This document shows, piece after piece, positions 1-8,367 of a DNA stretch of 64,000 bases (position 1 is the first letter of the stretch; every line of letters starts with the position of its first letter). The notes beneath the pieces were generated by a model that ran no database searches, was not told where the DNA came from, and saw nothing but the letters and a program-made list of their open reading frames with translations. The stretch is from CAVXJN01 sp963762165 (lineage in GTDB: Bacteria > Pseudomonadota > Gammaproteobacteria > JASBUN01): NCBI GenBank assembly GCA_963762165.1, contig CAVXJN010000003.1:930001-994000 (forward strand), given 5' to 3'. A program made the translations under genes and the position numbers.

Positions 1-860
1 GCGGTCTGGTCCATGGGAAAAACGCGGTCGATAATGGGCGTGACAATACCGGCTTCGATCAGGCTGCCGAGTTCTGCCAGCATTGCGCCGTCGGGCTCCA
101 TCAAGAACCACTCGAACCGGACGTCGTGACGGGCGGCGAGGTTGTCGGTGTCCTGGCCCTTGATCGACACCAGCGTGCCACCTTTCTTCAACACCTTGAA
201 CGATCGGTTCAACGTTTCGCCGCCCAGCATGTCGAAGACAAGGTCGTAGTCGGAGAGTTCGTCCTCGAAAGACTGCGTGTTGTAGTCGATCACCACGTCC
301 GCGCCGAGCCGTCTGACCAGATCGGCATTCCGCGCGCTGCAGGTGGTCGCGACATGGGCGCCGAAGTGCTTCGCGATCTGGATCGCAAGCGTACCGACGC
401 CACCAGATCCCGCATGGATCAAAACCTTGTCGTCCTTTTTCAGTTCGCCCTTGGTGAGCAAGGCTTGCCAAGCGGTTAGGCCCGCCAGCGGAACCGATGC
501 GGCCTCGGCATGGCTGATGTTCGCCGGTTTGAGCGCCAGCTCGCGTTCCTTTACGCGGGCGATTTCGGCGATCGCGCCGGCATCGTCCTGGTTCGGGCGC
601 GCGAACACGGCATCGCCGACCTTGAACGCGGCCACATCCTTGCCGACCTCGATTATTTGGCCTGACACGTCGTAGCCCATGACATGCGGAAATGTCAGCG
701 GCATCATGTCCTTCAGCGCTCCGGACCGCAGGATGTTATCGATCGGATTGACGCTCGCGGCATGCACTGCGATCAGAACGGAATCGTCCCTCAACTCGGG
801 CTTGTCGATTTCGCTGAGCTCGATTGGAGCGGCATAGTCGTTGATTGTCGCGGCTTTCAT
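1..860 (-). CDS. NADP-dependent zinc-less oxidoreductase (quinone reductase type), partial
   Basis: Medium-chain dehydrogenase/reductase of the quinone-reductase group; expected to reduce quinones or enones with NADPH in the cytoplasm. The ATG is at 858-860 and the frame stays open to the window edge, giving 286 residues without the C-terminus (family length is about 305-330). The N-terminal GroES-like fold contains HAASVNPID near residue 33 and MGYDVSG near 61; the Rossmann motif HAGSGGVGT lies at 149-157. The Cys/His ligands of zinc-dependent alcohol dehydrogenases are absent, which supports the zinc-less subfamily. It stands alone; no partner gene is visible. The exact substrate cannot be read from sequence. 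Confidence 0.9.
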   Translation of the reverse strand, partial: MKAATINDYAAPIELSEIDKPELRDDSVLIAVHAASVNPIDNILRSGALKDMMPLTFPHVMGYDVSGQIIEVGKDVAAFKVGDAVFARPNQDDAGAIAEIARVKERELALKPANISHAEAASVPLAGLTAWQALLTKGELKKDDKVLIHAGSGGVGTLAIQIAKHFGAHVATTCSARNADLVRRLGADVVIDYNTQSFEDELSDYDLVFDMLGGETLNRSFKVLKKGGTLVSIKGQDTDNLAARHDVRFEWFLMEPDGAMLAELGSLIEAGIVTPIIDRVFPMDQT

Positions 861-1279
861 GAACGAGGTTCCTTGATTTCGACGGCCCCGAGCGGGGCGA
901 TCTATTCGCGGGAATCGGCAAACTCAAGGCCGGCTAGATGAGGCACTTGTGGCGGCTCCGCATGACCCGCGACGCGCTGCGGTGATTGCATGCGCAGCGC
1001 CACCTTCCGCGCTAGCGTAGCCCCTTTCGGCGACACGACAACGGAGTAAATAAAAGGGTAAATAAGAGGGCGGGCAAATAGGGGGTGGCCGTACGCCCAA
1101 ATTCCGGTGCATTTTCAAGGAAGGATTTCCCGATACACTAGACCCAGGAAGGTCCCGAGACGAATAAACGGGGACGAATGGACTGAATTGGGGTAAGGGC
1201 ACTCAAGCTAGGCCATGCGTTCTGAGCTAACTTGCGGGCGTAGCCAGATAACGATTCAACAGGTAGGCGACATCTCGGT
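861..1279. other. intergenic, no gene seen
   Basis: This stretch lies upstream of the oxidoreductase. It holds a purine-rich run around 1044-1088 and no convincing coding frame, RNA gene or terminator. The minus-strand promoter of the oxidoreductase should be here but no clear hexamers stand out. Confidence 0.4.
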
Positions 1280-1708
1280 ATGCCAAGACGAAAAATGAAA
1301 GAGCTGCGCCTACAAGCTTCAGCAAACCAAATGCTCACGCTAGCGCGAGTAATGGGTTCTACGGACTCGACGCAATGCCAAATCTCGTTGTCCTTGGTAA
1401 CGCGTTCGTTTCGCGGGAAGGGCACTGCGCGCATCGACTGGAAACAGTGGGCAGCATTTCTAAATCAGTTCGATCAAGTCGCAAAAGGTGAGAGTGATTG
1501 CGCGGAGTTGCATGCGGCGAGGGCGGGGTTGTCAGTGAAAATATACAGCCAAGGCGAAGCCGATTTATTGACGCTCATTTGTAATGTGCGTCATCCGAGC
1601 TTCCTCGGCGCAGAAACCGCCATTTACGCAACCGGCGCACAGTTTACGGTAGACAAGGAAGCGCTCAGCGCTTGGTTGCATGAATGCCGGCCCGCCGATT
1701 CCTGTTGA
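1280..1708 (+). CDS. hypothetical protein (142 aa)
   Basis: Not recognised. The frame is free of stops for 142 residues with ordinary composition: a basic N-terminus (MPRRKMKELRL), an alpha/beta-looking middle and a C-terminal stretch FTVDKEALSAWLHEC. No signal peptide, membrane segment or catalytic motif is visible. The Shine-Dalgarno is weak (AGGTAGGCGA upstream) and a later start is possible. It has no operon partner: the next gene is about 280 bases away. It may be a real small cytoplasmic protein or a chance frame. Confidence 0.4.
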   Translation: MPRRKMKELRLQASANQMLTLARVMGSTDSTQCQISLSLVTRSFRGKGTARIDWKQWAAFLNQFDQVAKGESDCAELHAARAGLSVKIYSQGEADLLTLICNVRHPSFLGAETAIYATGAQFTVDKEALSAWLHECRPADSC

Positions 1709-1993
1709 GGAATGCGGACTTTGTTCGAGCCGCTCGAGAAAGGGTCCGGCGCCGCTCGCACCCGGCGTGTGCTGGGTCTCAAGCAGGCTAGCCGGGTCGA
1801 GAATATCCTTGCAGAACCCTAAGCGCGGAAAAGGGAAAGATTTAATTTCTGCTTCGCCTCGTGTGCTTTAACTCCAAAATACCTTCGTCCCAATTTTGCG
1901 TCTCGGAAAGTCGAGTATGAGTTGCAGGGCGCCCGAGCCAACCTAGATTGTTAGGTAGGAACGACTGTGTACCCGCAACGTTCGGAGGTTGCC

Positions 1994-2266
1994 ATGACGA
2001 TAATTCGCCCATTCATGATCGCTGCTGGCGGCCTGTACCTGTCACTGTCGATCGCGGCGGCTGCCGCTGAAGGATCGCCGCCCTTCAAACAGTTGGACCA
2101 GAATGGTGACCAGAAGATCGACGCCCAGGAAGCGACCAATTGGGAGCCGCTCAATGCCAGCTTCGACGAGGTGGACGTGGACCACGACGGTCGCGTGGAC
2201 AGCGAGGAATTCGCGGGTTTCGAACGCGCGCTGGATTCCATGACCAAGCCGAGCGGGAATCAATAG
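1994..2266 (+). CDS. EF-hand calcium-binding protein, exported
   Basis: Small exported protein (90 aa) with two EF-hand loops. I chose ATG 1994 because GGAGG lies at 1984-1988, six bases upstream; the open frame continues nine codons further up without a ribosome site. Residues 1-25 form a signal peptide (hydrophobic core followed by AAAAAEG). Loop 1 is DQNGDQKIDAQE (35-46) and loop 2 is DVDHDGRVDSEE (61-72), each with Asp/Asn at positions 1, 3 and 5 and Glu at 12. Calcium binding in the periplasm is expected from the motif; the partner is unknown. Confidence 0.85.
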   Translation: MTIIRPFMIAAGGLYLSLSIAAAAAEGSPPFKQLDQNGDQKIDAQEATNWEPLNASFDEVDVDHDGRVDSEEFAGFERALDSMTKPSGNQ

Positions 2267-2636
2267 GTTCCGCAGATATTTCCGGACCCAGCTGCCTGCC
2301 GACCGGTGACGGCAGGGTCTAAGGGGTAGGGCGCCTGACAGCGATGACGCCCCCCCGGAAATATATTCGACGGCGGGACGCTTGCGGTCGTTTTCAGCGG
2401 CCCTGGCCGTGGATAGGTCGCGCCGACAAAAGGCGAATGCAGGTCGGTTTCGAAGTTCAGTGCCATGACCGCTTCCTGGGTTCGATTGGATGAGCAACGC
2501 GAGTGTAACCGCACCGGCTTCAACCGCTCGGGAGGCTGACTAGAGCATTATCAGAGGTGATAACTGCTGTATAATCCGGGCCCGCGATATCATATATGCG
2601 AAATCCCGACCGCACTGGCAGCACAACGGAACTGAA

Positions 2637-2695
2637 ATGCCGAGACAGCACTTCCGTGCTTGTCGCATGACGTTGTCCAGCGGGGAAACAATCGG
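2637..2695 (+). pseudogene. remnant of REP-associated tyrosine transposase (RAYT) N-terminus
   Basis: The start ATGCCGAGACAG gives MPRQ, and after a frameshift the codons from 2666 to 2695 read HDVVQRGNNR followed by a stop. This matches the RAYT/Y1 transposase signature (hVQRGNNR). Only about 60 bases remain. Two similar remnants occur at 3826 and 19564. Confidence 0.55.
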
Positions 2696-2866
2696 TAATT
2701 GTACTCGGACTTTTAATCACACCGTCCATAGGTTTTCGGAACGCCCTGCCGACTGCCTGTCGCATTTTTATGAACCACCGCCTCGAGGCATGATCCCTGT
2801 AATCGGGAGCCCGTGACGAATGGACACTTCACTCCGATCCGAGCCTGTTTAGTCGTTTATCTTCCA

Positions 2867-3775
2867 ATGGACCGATCAACTCTGTTAATTGCGCTGGGGT
2901 TTGTGCTGTTGTGGAACTCCGGTTTCATTGGGGCGGAATATGGTCTGCCCTATGCAGGTCCGTTTACCTTGTTGTTCTGGCGCTATCTGCCGCTGACACT
3001 GATCCTTTTCGTCTACTTACTCATGTTGAGGCGTTTCCGATGGCATGGATGGTCTGTGGCCGCCCCCAACATGCTGGTCGGTGCGCTGGCGCACGCCGTC
3101 TGGCTGGGGTGTGTGTTGCTGGCATTGGACAACAATGTGCCGGCAGGAATCGTAGCGCTTGTGGTTGCCTTGCAGCCTCTGGCAACAGGAGCCTTTTCAG
3201 GATTGGTAACAGGCGAGTCGACTCCATTACACCGGTGGGCGGGTTTGATTATCGGTTTCGTGGGCGTCGCCATTGCTGTGCTTGGCCGGATCGATTTCTC
3301 CGACGCCGATTCAGTATTTGGGTACCTTGTTCCGTTAGGTTCTGTAGTAGCCATAACGGTGGCCAGTCTGATCCAGAGGCGGATGGAGATAAAAGGGAGT
3401 GCAACACAAATCGGGTTGGATCTTGCGCTCTTCTACCAGTGTCTTGCTACTACCGTGGTTCTTGCGGTCCCGGCATTGGTAGCGGAAAGATTCTCGGTCC
3501 AATGGACTCCGGAATTCATCTACACCATGATCTGGCTTACTTTAGCAGTCTCCCTCGGCGCCTATGCGCTGATGTGGTTGCTTATAAAGCGTATGGATGC
3601 AACGCGAGTAGCCAGTCTGTTCTACCTGGGCCCCCCGGTCACCATGTTGATGGCCTGGATAGCGTTTGGCGATGAACTGCAAACAATGGATGTAGTGGGA
3701 CTGCTGGTGGTCCTGACCGGTGTGTTGCTTACGAACCTCAATAGACGAGCAACAGGGAGCAGAGCACGGTGTTAG
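2867..3775 (+). CDS. EamA/DMT family membrane transporter
   Basis: Drug/metabolite transporter superfamily permease, 302 aa from ATG 2867; a GTG at 2813 would add 18 residues, but neither has a strong ribosome site. It has about ten hydrophobic helices in two EamA repeats. The first repeat begins LLIALGFVLLWNSGFIGAEY, with the WxSxFxG-like pattern typical of the family; the second ends in the VGLLVVLTGVLLTNL helix and a short basic tail. It likely exports a small metabolite or amino acid across the inner membrane; the substrate cannot be told. RAYT remnants lie on both sides, so the gene sits in a reshuffled stretch. Confidence 0.88.
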   Translation: MDRSTLLIALGFVLLWNSGFIGAEYGLPYAGPFTLLFWRYLPLTLILFVYLLMLRRFRWHGWSVAAPNMLVGALAHAVWLGCVLLALDNNVPAGIVALVVALQPLATGAFSGLVTGESTPLHRWAGLIIGFVGVAIAVLGRIDFSDADSVFGYLVPLGSVVAITVASLIQRRMEIKGSATQIGLDLALFYQCLATTVVLAVPALVAERFSVQWTPEFIYTMIWLTLAVSLGAYALMWLLIKRMDATRVASLFYLGPPVTMLMAWIAFGDELQTMDVVGLLVVLTGVLLTNLNRRATGSRARC

Positions 3776-3825
3776 GGCGTCTGCCAGGGTGGCCGGATGC
3801 GGGGGCAAAGGACAAGGAGATCCGC

Positions 3826-3947
3826 ATGCCGCGACGCGCTCGCATGCCGTGCCGGGTATCGCTTGGCACATCATCCCGCGCGGTAATGATCGTTCGCCTT
3901 GTTTCTGCACCGAGGATTGCCGACAGTATTTCGATAGTCCTCGCAAA
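3826..3947 (+). pseudogene. RAYT (Y1 transposase) N-terminal remnant
   Basis: ATGCCGCGACGCGCTCGC gives MPRRAR, then the frame shifts and 3849-3947 reads VPGIAWHIIPRGNDRSPCF followed by CTEDCRQYFD, the typical RAYT N-terminus including the HIIPRGNDR metal-binding motif. The rest of the gene, with the catalytic Tyr region, is missing. Confidence 0.65.
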
Positions 3948-4167
3948 CAGACGCAGCCGCCGCATCGTTTTTCGCGCCGAAGCCGGGCTGCAAAACCTGA
4001 TGCGCGGGACCCACCGATCAGCGGCCGTTAATATGGAGAGTTCGGCGGCGGGCCGGGATGGGACGCGGGCGGGGCTCGGCTCGAAATCACCGCCGACCGT
4101 CAACTATTTTTACAGTATGGTAATGCCTGAGCATATAGATGCTTGCACAATCAGTCGCTTACGGTAT

Positions 4168-4184
4168 GGGCACGATTCCTGCTA
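4168..4184 (+). promoter_or_regulatory. sigma-54 (RpoN) promoter upstream of PEP-CTERM gene
   Basis: The sequence GGGCACGATTCCTGCTA carries GG at 4169-4170 and GC at 4181-4182 with exactly ten bases between them, the -24/-12 geometry, and matches TGGCACG-N4-TTGC at all but two positions. It lies about 60 bases before the start codon. RpoN control of PEP-CTERM genes with the PrsK/PrsR pair is known in other exosortase-bearing bacteria; those regulators are not in this window. Confidence 0.7.
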
Positions 4185-4244
4185 ACCGCGAGGGGTACAA
4201 CAAGCGCTTTTTTCGCTTGGACGTTCAATCGCGAAGGAGTTCAA

Positions 4245-5114
4245 ATGCACAAGCCCGTACGTAGAACATTCAGCGCATTCGCCACGGCCTCGGTGCTGTG
4301 CTTGGCGACCAGCGCTGCGCAGGCGACACTGGTCACTATTCCGGCGTCGGCCTTGAACAGTTCGCCAGGCGTGTACACCGCGGGCGGATATTATACCGAC
4401 ACGCTGGGTCCGAACATTGTCACCACCGGTGGCGGCAACGCCGCCAACGTCGGCGGTGCAGATGGCAGAAATGACGACGGCTTCATGGCTTTGAACCTCG
4501 GCTTCAACGTCACCTTCTTCGGCACCACTCATTCGAGCCTGTTCATCAATAACAACGGCAACGTGAGCTTCGGATCGGGAATCTCGGCCTTCGTTCCAAG
4601 CGGACCCACCGGGGCCGCGGCGCCGATCATTTCTCCGTTCTTCGGGGACGTGGACACGCGCAATTCCGCATCGGGCGTGGTCCATTACAATCTCGGCGCG
4701 GATCAGTTGGTCGTGACCTGGGACAATGTCGGCTATTTCGGCAGCCACGCCGACCGCACGGATAGCTTCCAGCTCGTCCTTCGCAGCGACGGCTACACCG
4801 TGCCTGCAGGCGAAGGAACCATCGGCTTCTTCTATGAGAACATGGGTTGGGATGCCACCGACACAAATTCGGTTGCCGCAATGGGCTTCGGTGACGGATC
4901 CGGCAACGGCGAAGTGATCGCGGGTTCTTTGTCGGCCGGCCTAAATAACCTGTTGGAAAACCAATATCTGTGGTTCGACCCCAATCTGGATGTCGTGCCT
5001 CCGCCCAACGGTGGCGGTAACGGCAGCAGTGTGCCCGAACCAGGTTCCCTGGCGCTGCTGGCCATCGGGCTCCTCGGCGGCGGCTTGGCCTCGCGCAGGA
5101 AGCGCAAGATCTGA
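4245..5114 (+). CDS. PEP-CTERM sorting domain protein with nidogen-like region
   Basis: Exported surface or matrix protein of 289 aa. ATG 4245 is preceded by AAGGAG (4234-4239). Residues 1-26 are a signal peptide ending AAQA. The middle (about 75-225) resembles a nidogen-like domain: LFINNNGNVSF, APIISPFFGDVDTR and a QLVVTWDNVGYF strand. After a Gly/Pro linker comes the sorting tail: VPEPGSLALL, a hydrophobic helix and SRRKRKI. Such proteins are cleaved by an exosortase, which is not in this window. A sigma-54 promoter precedes the gene and a terminator follows it. The 3' half is duplicated at 9.8-10.3 kb. Confidence 0.9.
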   Translation: MHKPVRRTFSAFATASVLCLATSAAQATLVTIPASALNSSPGVYTAGGYYTDTLGPNIVTTGGGNAANVGGADGRNDDGFMALNLGFNVTFFGTTHSSLFINNNGNVSFGSGISAFVPSGPTGAAAPIISPFFGDVDTRNSASGVVHYNLGADQLVVTWDNVGYFGSHADRTDSFQLVLRSDGYTVPAGEGTIGFFYENMGWDATDTNSVAAMGFGDGSGNGEVIAGSLSAGLNNLLENQYLWFDPNLDVVPPPNGGGNGSSVPEPGSLALLAIGLLGGGLASRRKRKI

Positions 5115-5138
5115 CTATCGGGATTGTGCGTCATCTAC

Positions 5139-5165
5139 AGGGCGGCCTTCGGGCTGCCTTTTTTA
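5139..5165 (+). terminator. rho-independent terminator after the PEP-CTERM gene
   Basis: AGGGCGGCC, loop TTCG, then GGCTGCCTT form a nine-pair stem with two G-U pairs, followed by a run of T. It ends transcription of the upstream gene. Confidence 0.8.
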
Positions 5166-5253
5166 TTGCAAGTCGGAAGGTCTTTGGATGAAATTCCTTT
5201 GAAGTATTTTCGTTTTATGACTGCTTTCTTCGGTGGCGCCTGCTGGCTTGATC

Positions 5254-5634
5254 CGGATTTCAAGCCGCGATGTAGCCTATTCGGGCGCGACCACTAAAAT
5301 CGATATTGCGCAACCGGACGGAACAGACTTCACATCGCTCACCGATGGAACGTTGACGATTGACTTCTCGCATATCCGTGAAGTCCACACTGTACCGAGT
5401 GCTGGTTGGGCTGCTTGGTCGAGTCCTCCAAATTCAGAGAGTGCTGCGCCTCGGGTTAGGGTTGCGAACAATTATGATTCATCGCTTACGTCTTTGACTC
5501 TGGTATTGAGCGATCCTGTCGAGACTTTCCGCGTCGAGGCTCAGGGCGACCCGTTTGACACTCATACGTTCACCGCATCTTTTTTCAACTGCGTGGATCT
5601 GGTTGGCTCGATTACGCGCGCCATCGTGAACAGA
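5254..5634 (+). pseudogene. remnant of a second PEP-CTERM-type exported protein
   Basis: The open frame here encodes a middle segment typical of PEP-CTERM-associated proteins: SLTDGTLTIDFS, then LTLVLSDPVETFRVEAQGD, HTFTASFFN and LVGSITR. The signal peptide is out of frame (MTAFFGGA begins near 5217) and no PEP-CTERM tail follows; the frame runs into a terminator-like hairpin. I read it as a truncated, decayed gene unrelated in sequence to its neighbour at 4245. Confidence 0.5.
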
Positions 5635-5660
5635 AGCGGGGCATTGCCCCGCTTTTTGTT
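5635..5660 (+). terminator. rho-independent terminator
   Basis: AGCGGGGC, loop ATT, GCCCCGCT and TTTTGTT make a perfect eight-pair stem with a T tract. It follows the PEP-CTERM-like remnant and suggests that remnant was once a full transcription unit. Confidence 0.8.
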
Positions 5661-5913
5661 GGCCTACCTAAAGAGGGTCGTGACCTTTCGCGTCCCTGGG
5701 CGTACCACCCACGAGCGGCCCGCGGCATACAGGGAACACAAGAAGATTCGCATGCTGCTACTGGCTTGTCTTGCACTGCCGAATATTACTTGGCACACCA
5801 GTCGGTGTGATAATAAGCGTGCCGCCTGGTTCTATTGCCGACGAGGAGCAGGACTAAGGGGTCAGGTGACAACTGAAAATCGTTGGCGCCGCGCGAGGAT
5901 CATCGAATCTTTT

Positions 5914-6264
5914 TCAAGCCAGCTCCAAGACACAGGCCGCGAATGAAGACTGCAGGTGCTTCAACAGATGCTCGAAGTCCCGATTCGGGCTTGCGTTCCA
6001 CCGACTGGCCTGCGTGCGCTCCCACGCATCAATGACGACCCGCGAGAACGCGGCTTGCTGAGTGTCGGTGAGGTCCCGCAGGCTTTCTCCCGATAGCGCC
6101 TGCGCTCGGGCTGCGTCCAAGTCGCGGCGAAGCGTTTGCGTCAGTAGCTCGAGCTCACCGTAAGCCGAGGGGCTCGCGTCTTCGATCAAACACAGTACTT
6201 CGGCCGCGGTCTGGGCCAGTTGCTGCAGGCTTGTCACCGGGCTGCGCTCGTCCCATGGGGGCAT
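5914..6264 (-). CDS. hypothetical protein (116 aa)
   Basis: Not recognised. ATG 6264 is preceded by GAGGA with about ten bases spacing, which decides the start over a longer open frame. The product is soluble, acidic and predicted helical (LQQLAQTAAEVLCLIEDAS near the N-terminus; HLLKHLQSSFAACVLELA at the end). No signal peptide or metal site is visible. It is transcribed in the same direction as the MBL-fold gene but is separated from it by a decayed lyase fragment. Function unknown. Confidence 0.6.
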   Translation of the reverse strand: MPPWDERSPVTSLQQLAQTAAEVLCLIEDASPSAYGELELLTQTLRRDLDAARAQALSGESLRDLTDTQQAAFSRVVIDAWERTQASRWNASPNRDFEHLLKHLQSSFAACVLELA

Positions 6265-6579
6265 GCTGTTGATCCTCGTCAGTCGAACGCAGCCATGATA
6301 GCGCAGACCTGCGGCGATTCCGCGCGGCGGACAAAACCGAAAGGATGATAGGGGCGATAATTGGTCAGCCGGCGGTGCGACGTCTGCAACACGGAACGAA
6401 CAGTATTCCGCCGCTTTGTGCTGTGCGGTAGTCCGGCGCCGGCGCCACATCTGTAATGCCGGCGTCGACAAGCAGGATCCGTTCATTTGCCCCGCGGCGT
6501 CGAGGTCGAACCGTGGCGCCGACCGCAGTCAACGACGGTTCAGCCGCGCTCGGTGACTGTCTGCACCGCGGCCTTTGAC

Positions 6580-6905
6580 TCCTCCCGCCCCCTTGCTGAC
6601 TGCGCCCGCGACGCCCCCGGCGCGACGCGGTCCTGTGCCAGCGCCGCGCGCGCAGCGTCATCGGTCCCGGCCCACCGTGCGTGCGGCTAGCGGCCTGCCC
6701 GGTCGGATCGAACACGCTCGGCAGGCCTGCCGCCGGCACCTCAACGCGCTGGCTGATGCTGTCCTCGGCGGCCCGCGCAATGTCCGCGACGGTGAGGGCG
6801 TGGGGCGGTTGCGCCGTGGCCTCCATGTCGCGAGTCAGGCGGGCGACGACGTGGTGAGCCTGTTTGAAGGACAGTCTGGAATCTGCCACCAGCGTGAACA
6901 CGGGT
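6580..6905 (-). pseudogene. decayed C-terminal fragment of an argininosuccinate-lyase-like enzyme
   Basis: On the minus strand the frame reads LSFKQAHHVVARLTRDME, then LTVADIARAAEDS, followed by FDPTGQAASRTHGGPGP. This follows the C-terminal pattern of argininosuccinate lyase relatives (lSFRxAHxvVg; LdPxxaVxxRxxxGGPaP). The N-terminal two thirds, including the GSSxMPxKxN signature loop, is absent and no start codon with a ribosome site exists. The annotation rests on this short match. Confidence 0.5.
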
Positions 6906-6955
6906 TGCGGGGCCGGGCACTAATTGCACCGGGCGTTGTGAACCCGCTACCGCAT

Positions 6956-7699
6956 TCACGCGGCCCGTGACTGCCGCGTCTCAACCGACTCTGCCAACGC
7001 CCGCAACAGCGCCGACCCATCCCCTCGCCACGCGCTCCCGTGCATGCACGCCAGCGTAACCGGGGCTTGGCGCGCTAACTGCTCCAGCATCTCGGTGGTA
7101 TTCGGGGTATGGGAGTAGTAGTCCATCATGCCGCGGAACGCCTCGCTCGGGGCCAGTATGTCGCTTTCGACAAGCGCCGCTTTTCCTTCCCCGCCCTGGG
7201 TGAACAGGTCGCCGCACAGCAGGGTGCGGGTGGTGTCATCGAACATCAGACCGCATTCCCAGGCGTGGGGCAGGTGCGGTGTATCGAACCAGCGCAGCGT
7301 GTGCTGACCGAGGTTCAACGTTGCACCATCCGCGAGCGCGAGTGCTGGCCGGTCGGCGATGTCATTGACCGAGACCATTGCCGCCACGCGGCTGCACACC
7401 GGCTCTGATTCGGGTGCGAGCGCGAGAAATTCGTTGAGTGCGCCGCATTCGTCAGCCTCGAAATGCGAGAACCCAAGGTAGCGAATCTGTGACACAGGAA
7501 GGACTCGGCCCACGGACTCCTGCACCAGCGGAAACATACGCCGCGGACCGGTATGAAACAGCATCGGTTCGTCATCGAGCAGCAGGTACTGGTTGAAGCT
7601 GAAATCGCCCCCCGTCGGCAACTGGACGGGGGTGTTGATCCGGTAGATGCCATCTGCGATCTCCTGGATGTTGGTGCCGGACTGGGTATTGGTAATCAC
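6956..7699 (-). CDS. MBL-fold metallohydrolase, flavodiiron/ODP-like
   Basis: Metallo-beta-lactamase-fold protein of 247 aa resembling the diiron domain of flavodiiron proteins, without the flavodoxin part. I chose GTG 7699 because AGGAGG lies seven bases upstream; an ATG at 7747 has no ribosome site and would overlap the palindrome. Visible motifs are NQYLLLDDEPMLFHTG, SHFEADECG, TPHLPHAWECG, CGDLF and CMHGSAWRG. The family's HxExDH ligand set is altered: SHFEADE keeps H, E and D but has Glu where the last His is usual. It is divergent from the ECF sigma operon and shares its intergenic palindrome. Oxygen, NO or redox sensing is possible but is inference. Confidence 0.8.
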   Translation of the reverse strand: MITNTQSGTNIQEIADGIYRINTPVQLPTGGDFSFNQYLLLDDEPMLFHTGPRRMFPLVQESVGRVLPVSQIRYLGFSHFEADECGALNEFLALAPESEPVCSRVAAMVSVNDIADRPALALADGATLNLGQHTLRWFDTPHLPHAWECGLMFDDTTRTLLCGDLFTQGGEGKAALVESDILAPSEAFRGMMDYYSHTPNTTEMLEQLARQAPVTLACMHGSAWRGDGSALLRALAESVETRQSRAA

Positions 7700-7731
7700 G
7701 GTCGACCTCCTCGGTACGGGTGTGTGTGCAA

Positions 7732-7766
7732 GGAAGTGTAACGACACGCCCGATCGTTACACTTCC
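7732..7766. promoter_or_regulatory. perfect 13-bp inverted repeat (operator candidate) between divergent genes
   Basis: GGAAGTGTAACGA at 7732-7744, nine bases, and TCGTTACACTTCC at 7754-7766 are exact reverse complements. The element lies between the MBL gene start (7699) and the sigma-factor start (7798), where one dimeric regulator could govern both. There is no T tract, so it is not a terminator. Confidence 0.7.
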
Positions 7767-7797
7767 CATGTGAAGGAGGTCGGAATATGCTCGGAAC

Positions 7798-8367
7798 ATG
7801 CTCGTTTCAGACGCCGAATCCGAACCGGACGATGCCACCCTGGCGTCGCGTGTGGCCCAGGCAGCGCCCGCCACCGACGGCACCGCCGAAGCCGAACTTT
7901 GCCGGCGCTTGGCGCCGCGGGTGCGCCTGTACGGTTTGCGCCACCTGGGCGACGAAGCGGCTGCGGCGGACCTTATGCAGCAGGTACTGCTGATGCTGAT
8001 CGAGCGCCTAAGGGCCGGCGCGTTGCGCGAGCCTCATCGTCTGGCTTCGTTCGTGTTCGGTATCTGTCGCATGGTAGTGCTCGATCTGCGGCGTGGGCAT
8101 GCGCGCCGAGAACGCCTCCTGCAAACCTATGGCGATGCGCTGCTGCCGCCGGATTCGCCGCCTTCGGCCCTCGATCACGCGCGCCTGGTCCGCTGCCTTG
8201 AAATGCTGCCGGAGCGGGAGCGAACAGTATTGTTGCTGACCTTCTACGACGAACTGTCGGCCAAGAAACTGGCGAGTGAACTTGAGCTGAGTCAGGCGAA
8301 TGTGCGCGTTATTCGGCACCGCGGCCTTGAGCACCTGCGGGCGTGCGTAACCGGAGAGACTCGATGA
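7798..8367 (+). CDS. ECF-type RNA polymerase sigma factor
   Basis: Extracytoplasmic-function sigma factor, 189 aa. Region 2 lies around residues 40-100 (ADLMQQVLLMLIERL; HRLASFVFGICRMVVLDLRR) and region 4 around 128-182 (LEMLPERERTVLLLTFYDEL, then SAKKLASELELSQANVRVIRHRG as the helix-turn-helix). ATG 7798 has no close ribosome site: AAGGAGG at 7773-7779 is 18 bases away and better placed for an out-of-frame ATG at 7787. The stop overlaps the next gene as ATGA, so sigma and anti-sigma are translationally coupled. Target promoters are unknown. Confidence 0.92.
   Translation: MLVSDAESEPDDATLASRVAQAAPATDGTAEAELCRRLAPRVRLYGLRHLGDEAAAADLMQQVLLMLIERLRAGALREPHRLASFVFGICRMVVLDLRRGHARRERLLQTYGDALLPPDSPPSALDHARLVRCLEMLPERERTVLLLTFYDELSAKKLASELELSQANVRVIRHRGLEHLRACVTGETR

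Noticed and set aside
7732..7766. Overlapping divergent ECF promoters (AAC...CGT) in the palindrome
   Set aside because: The AAC and CGT elements are only 12 bases apart; ECF promoters need about 16-17, so an operator is the better reading.
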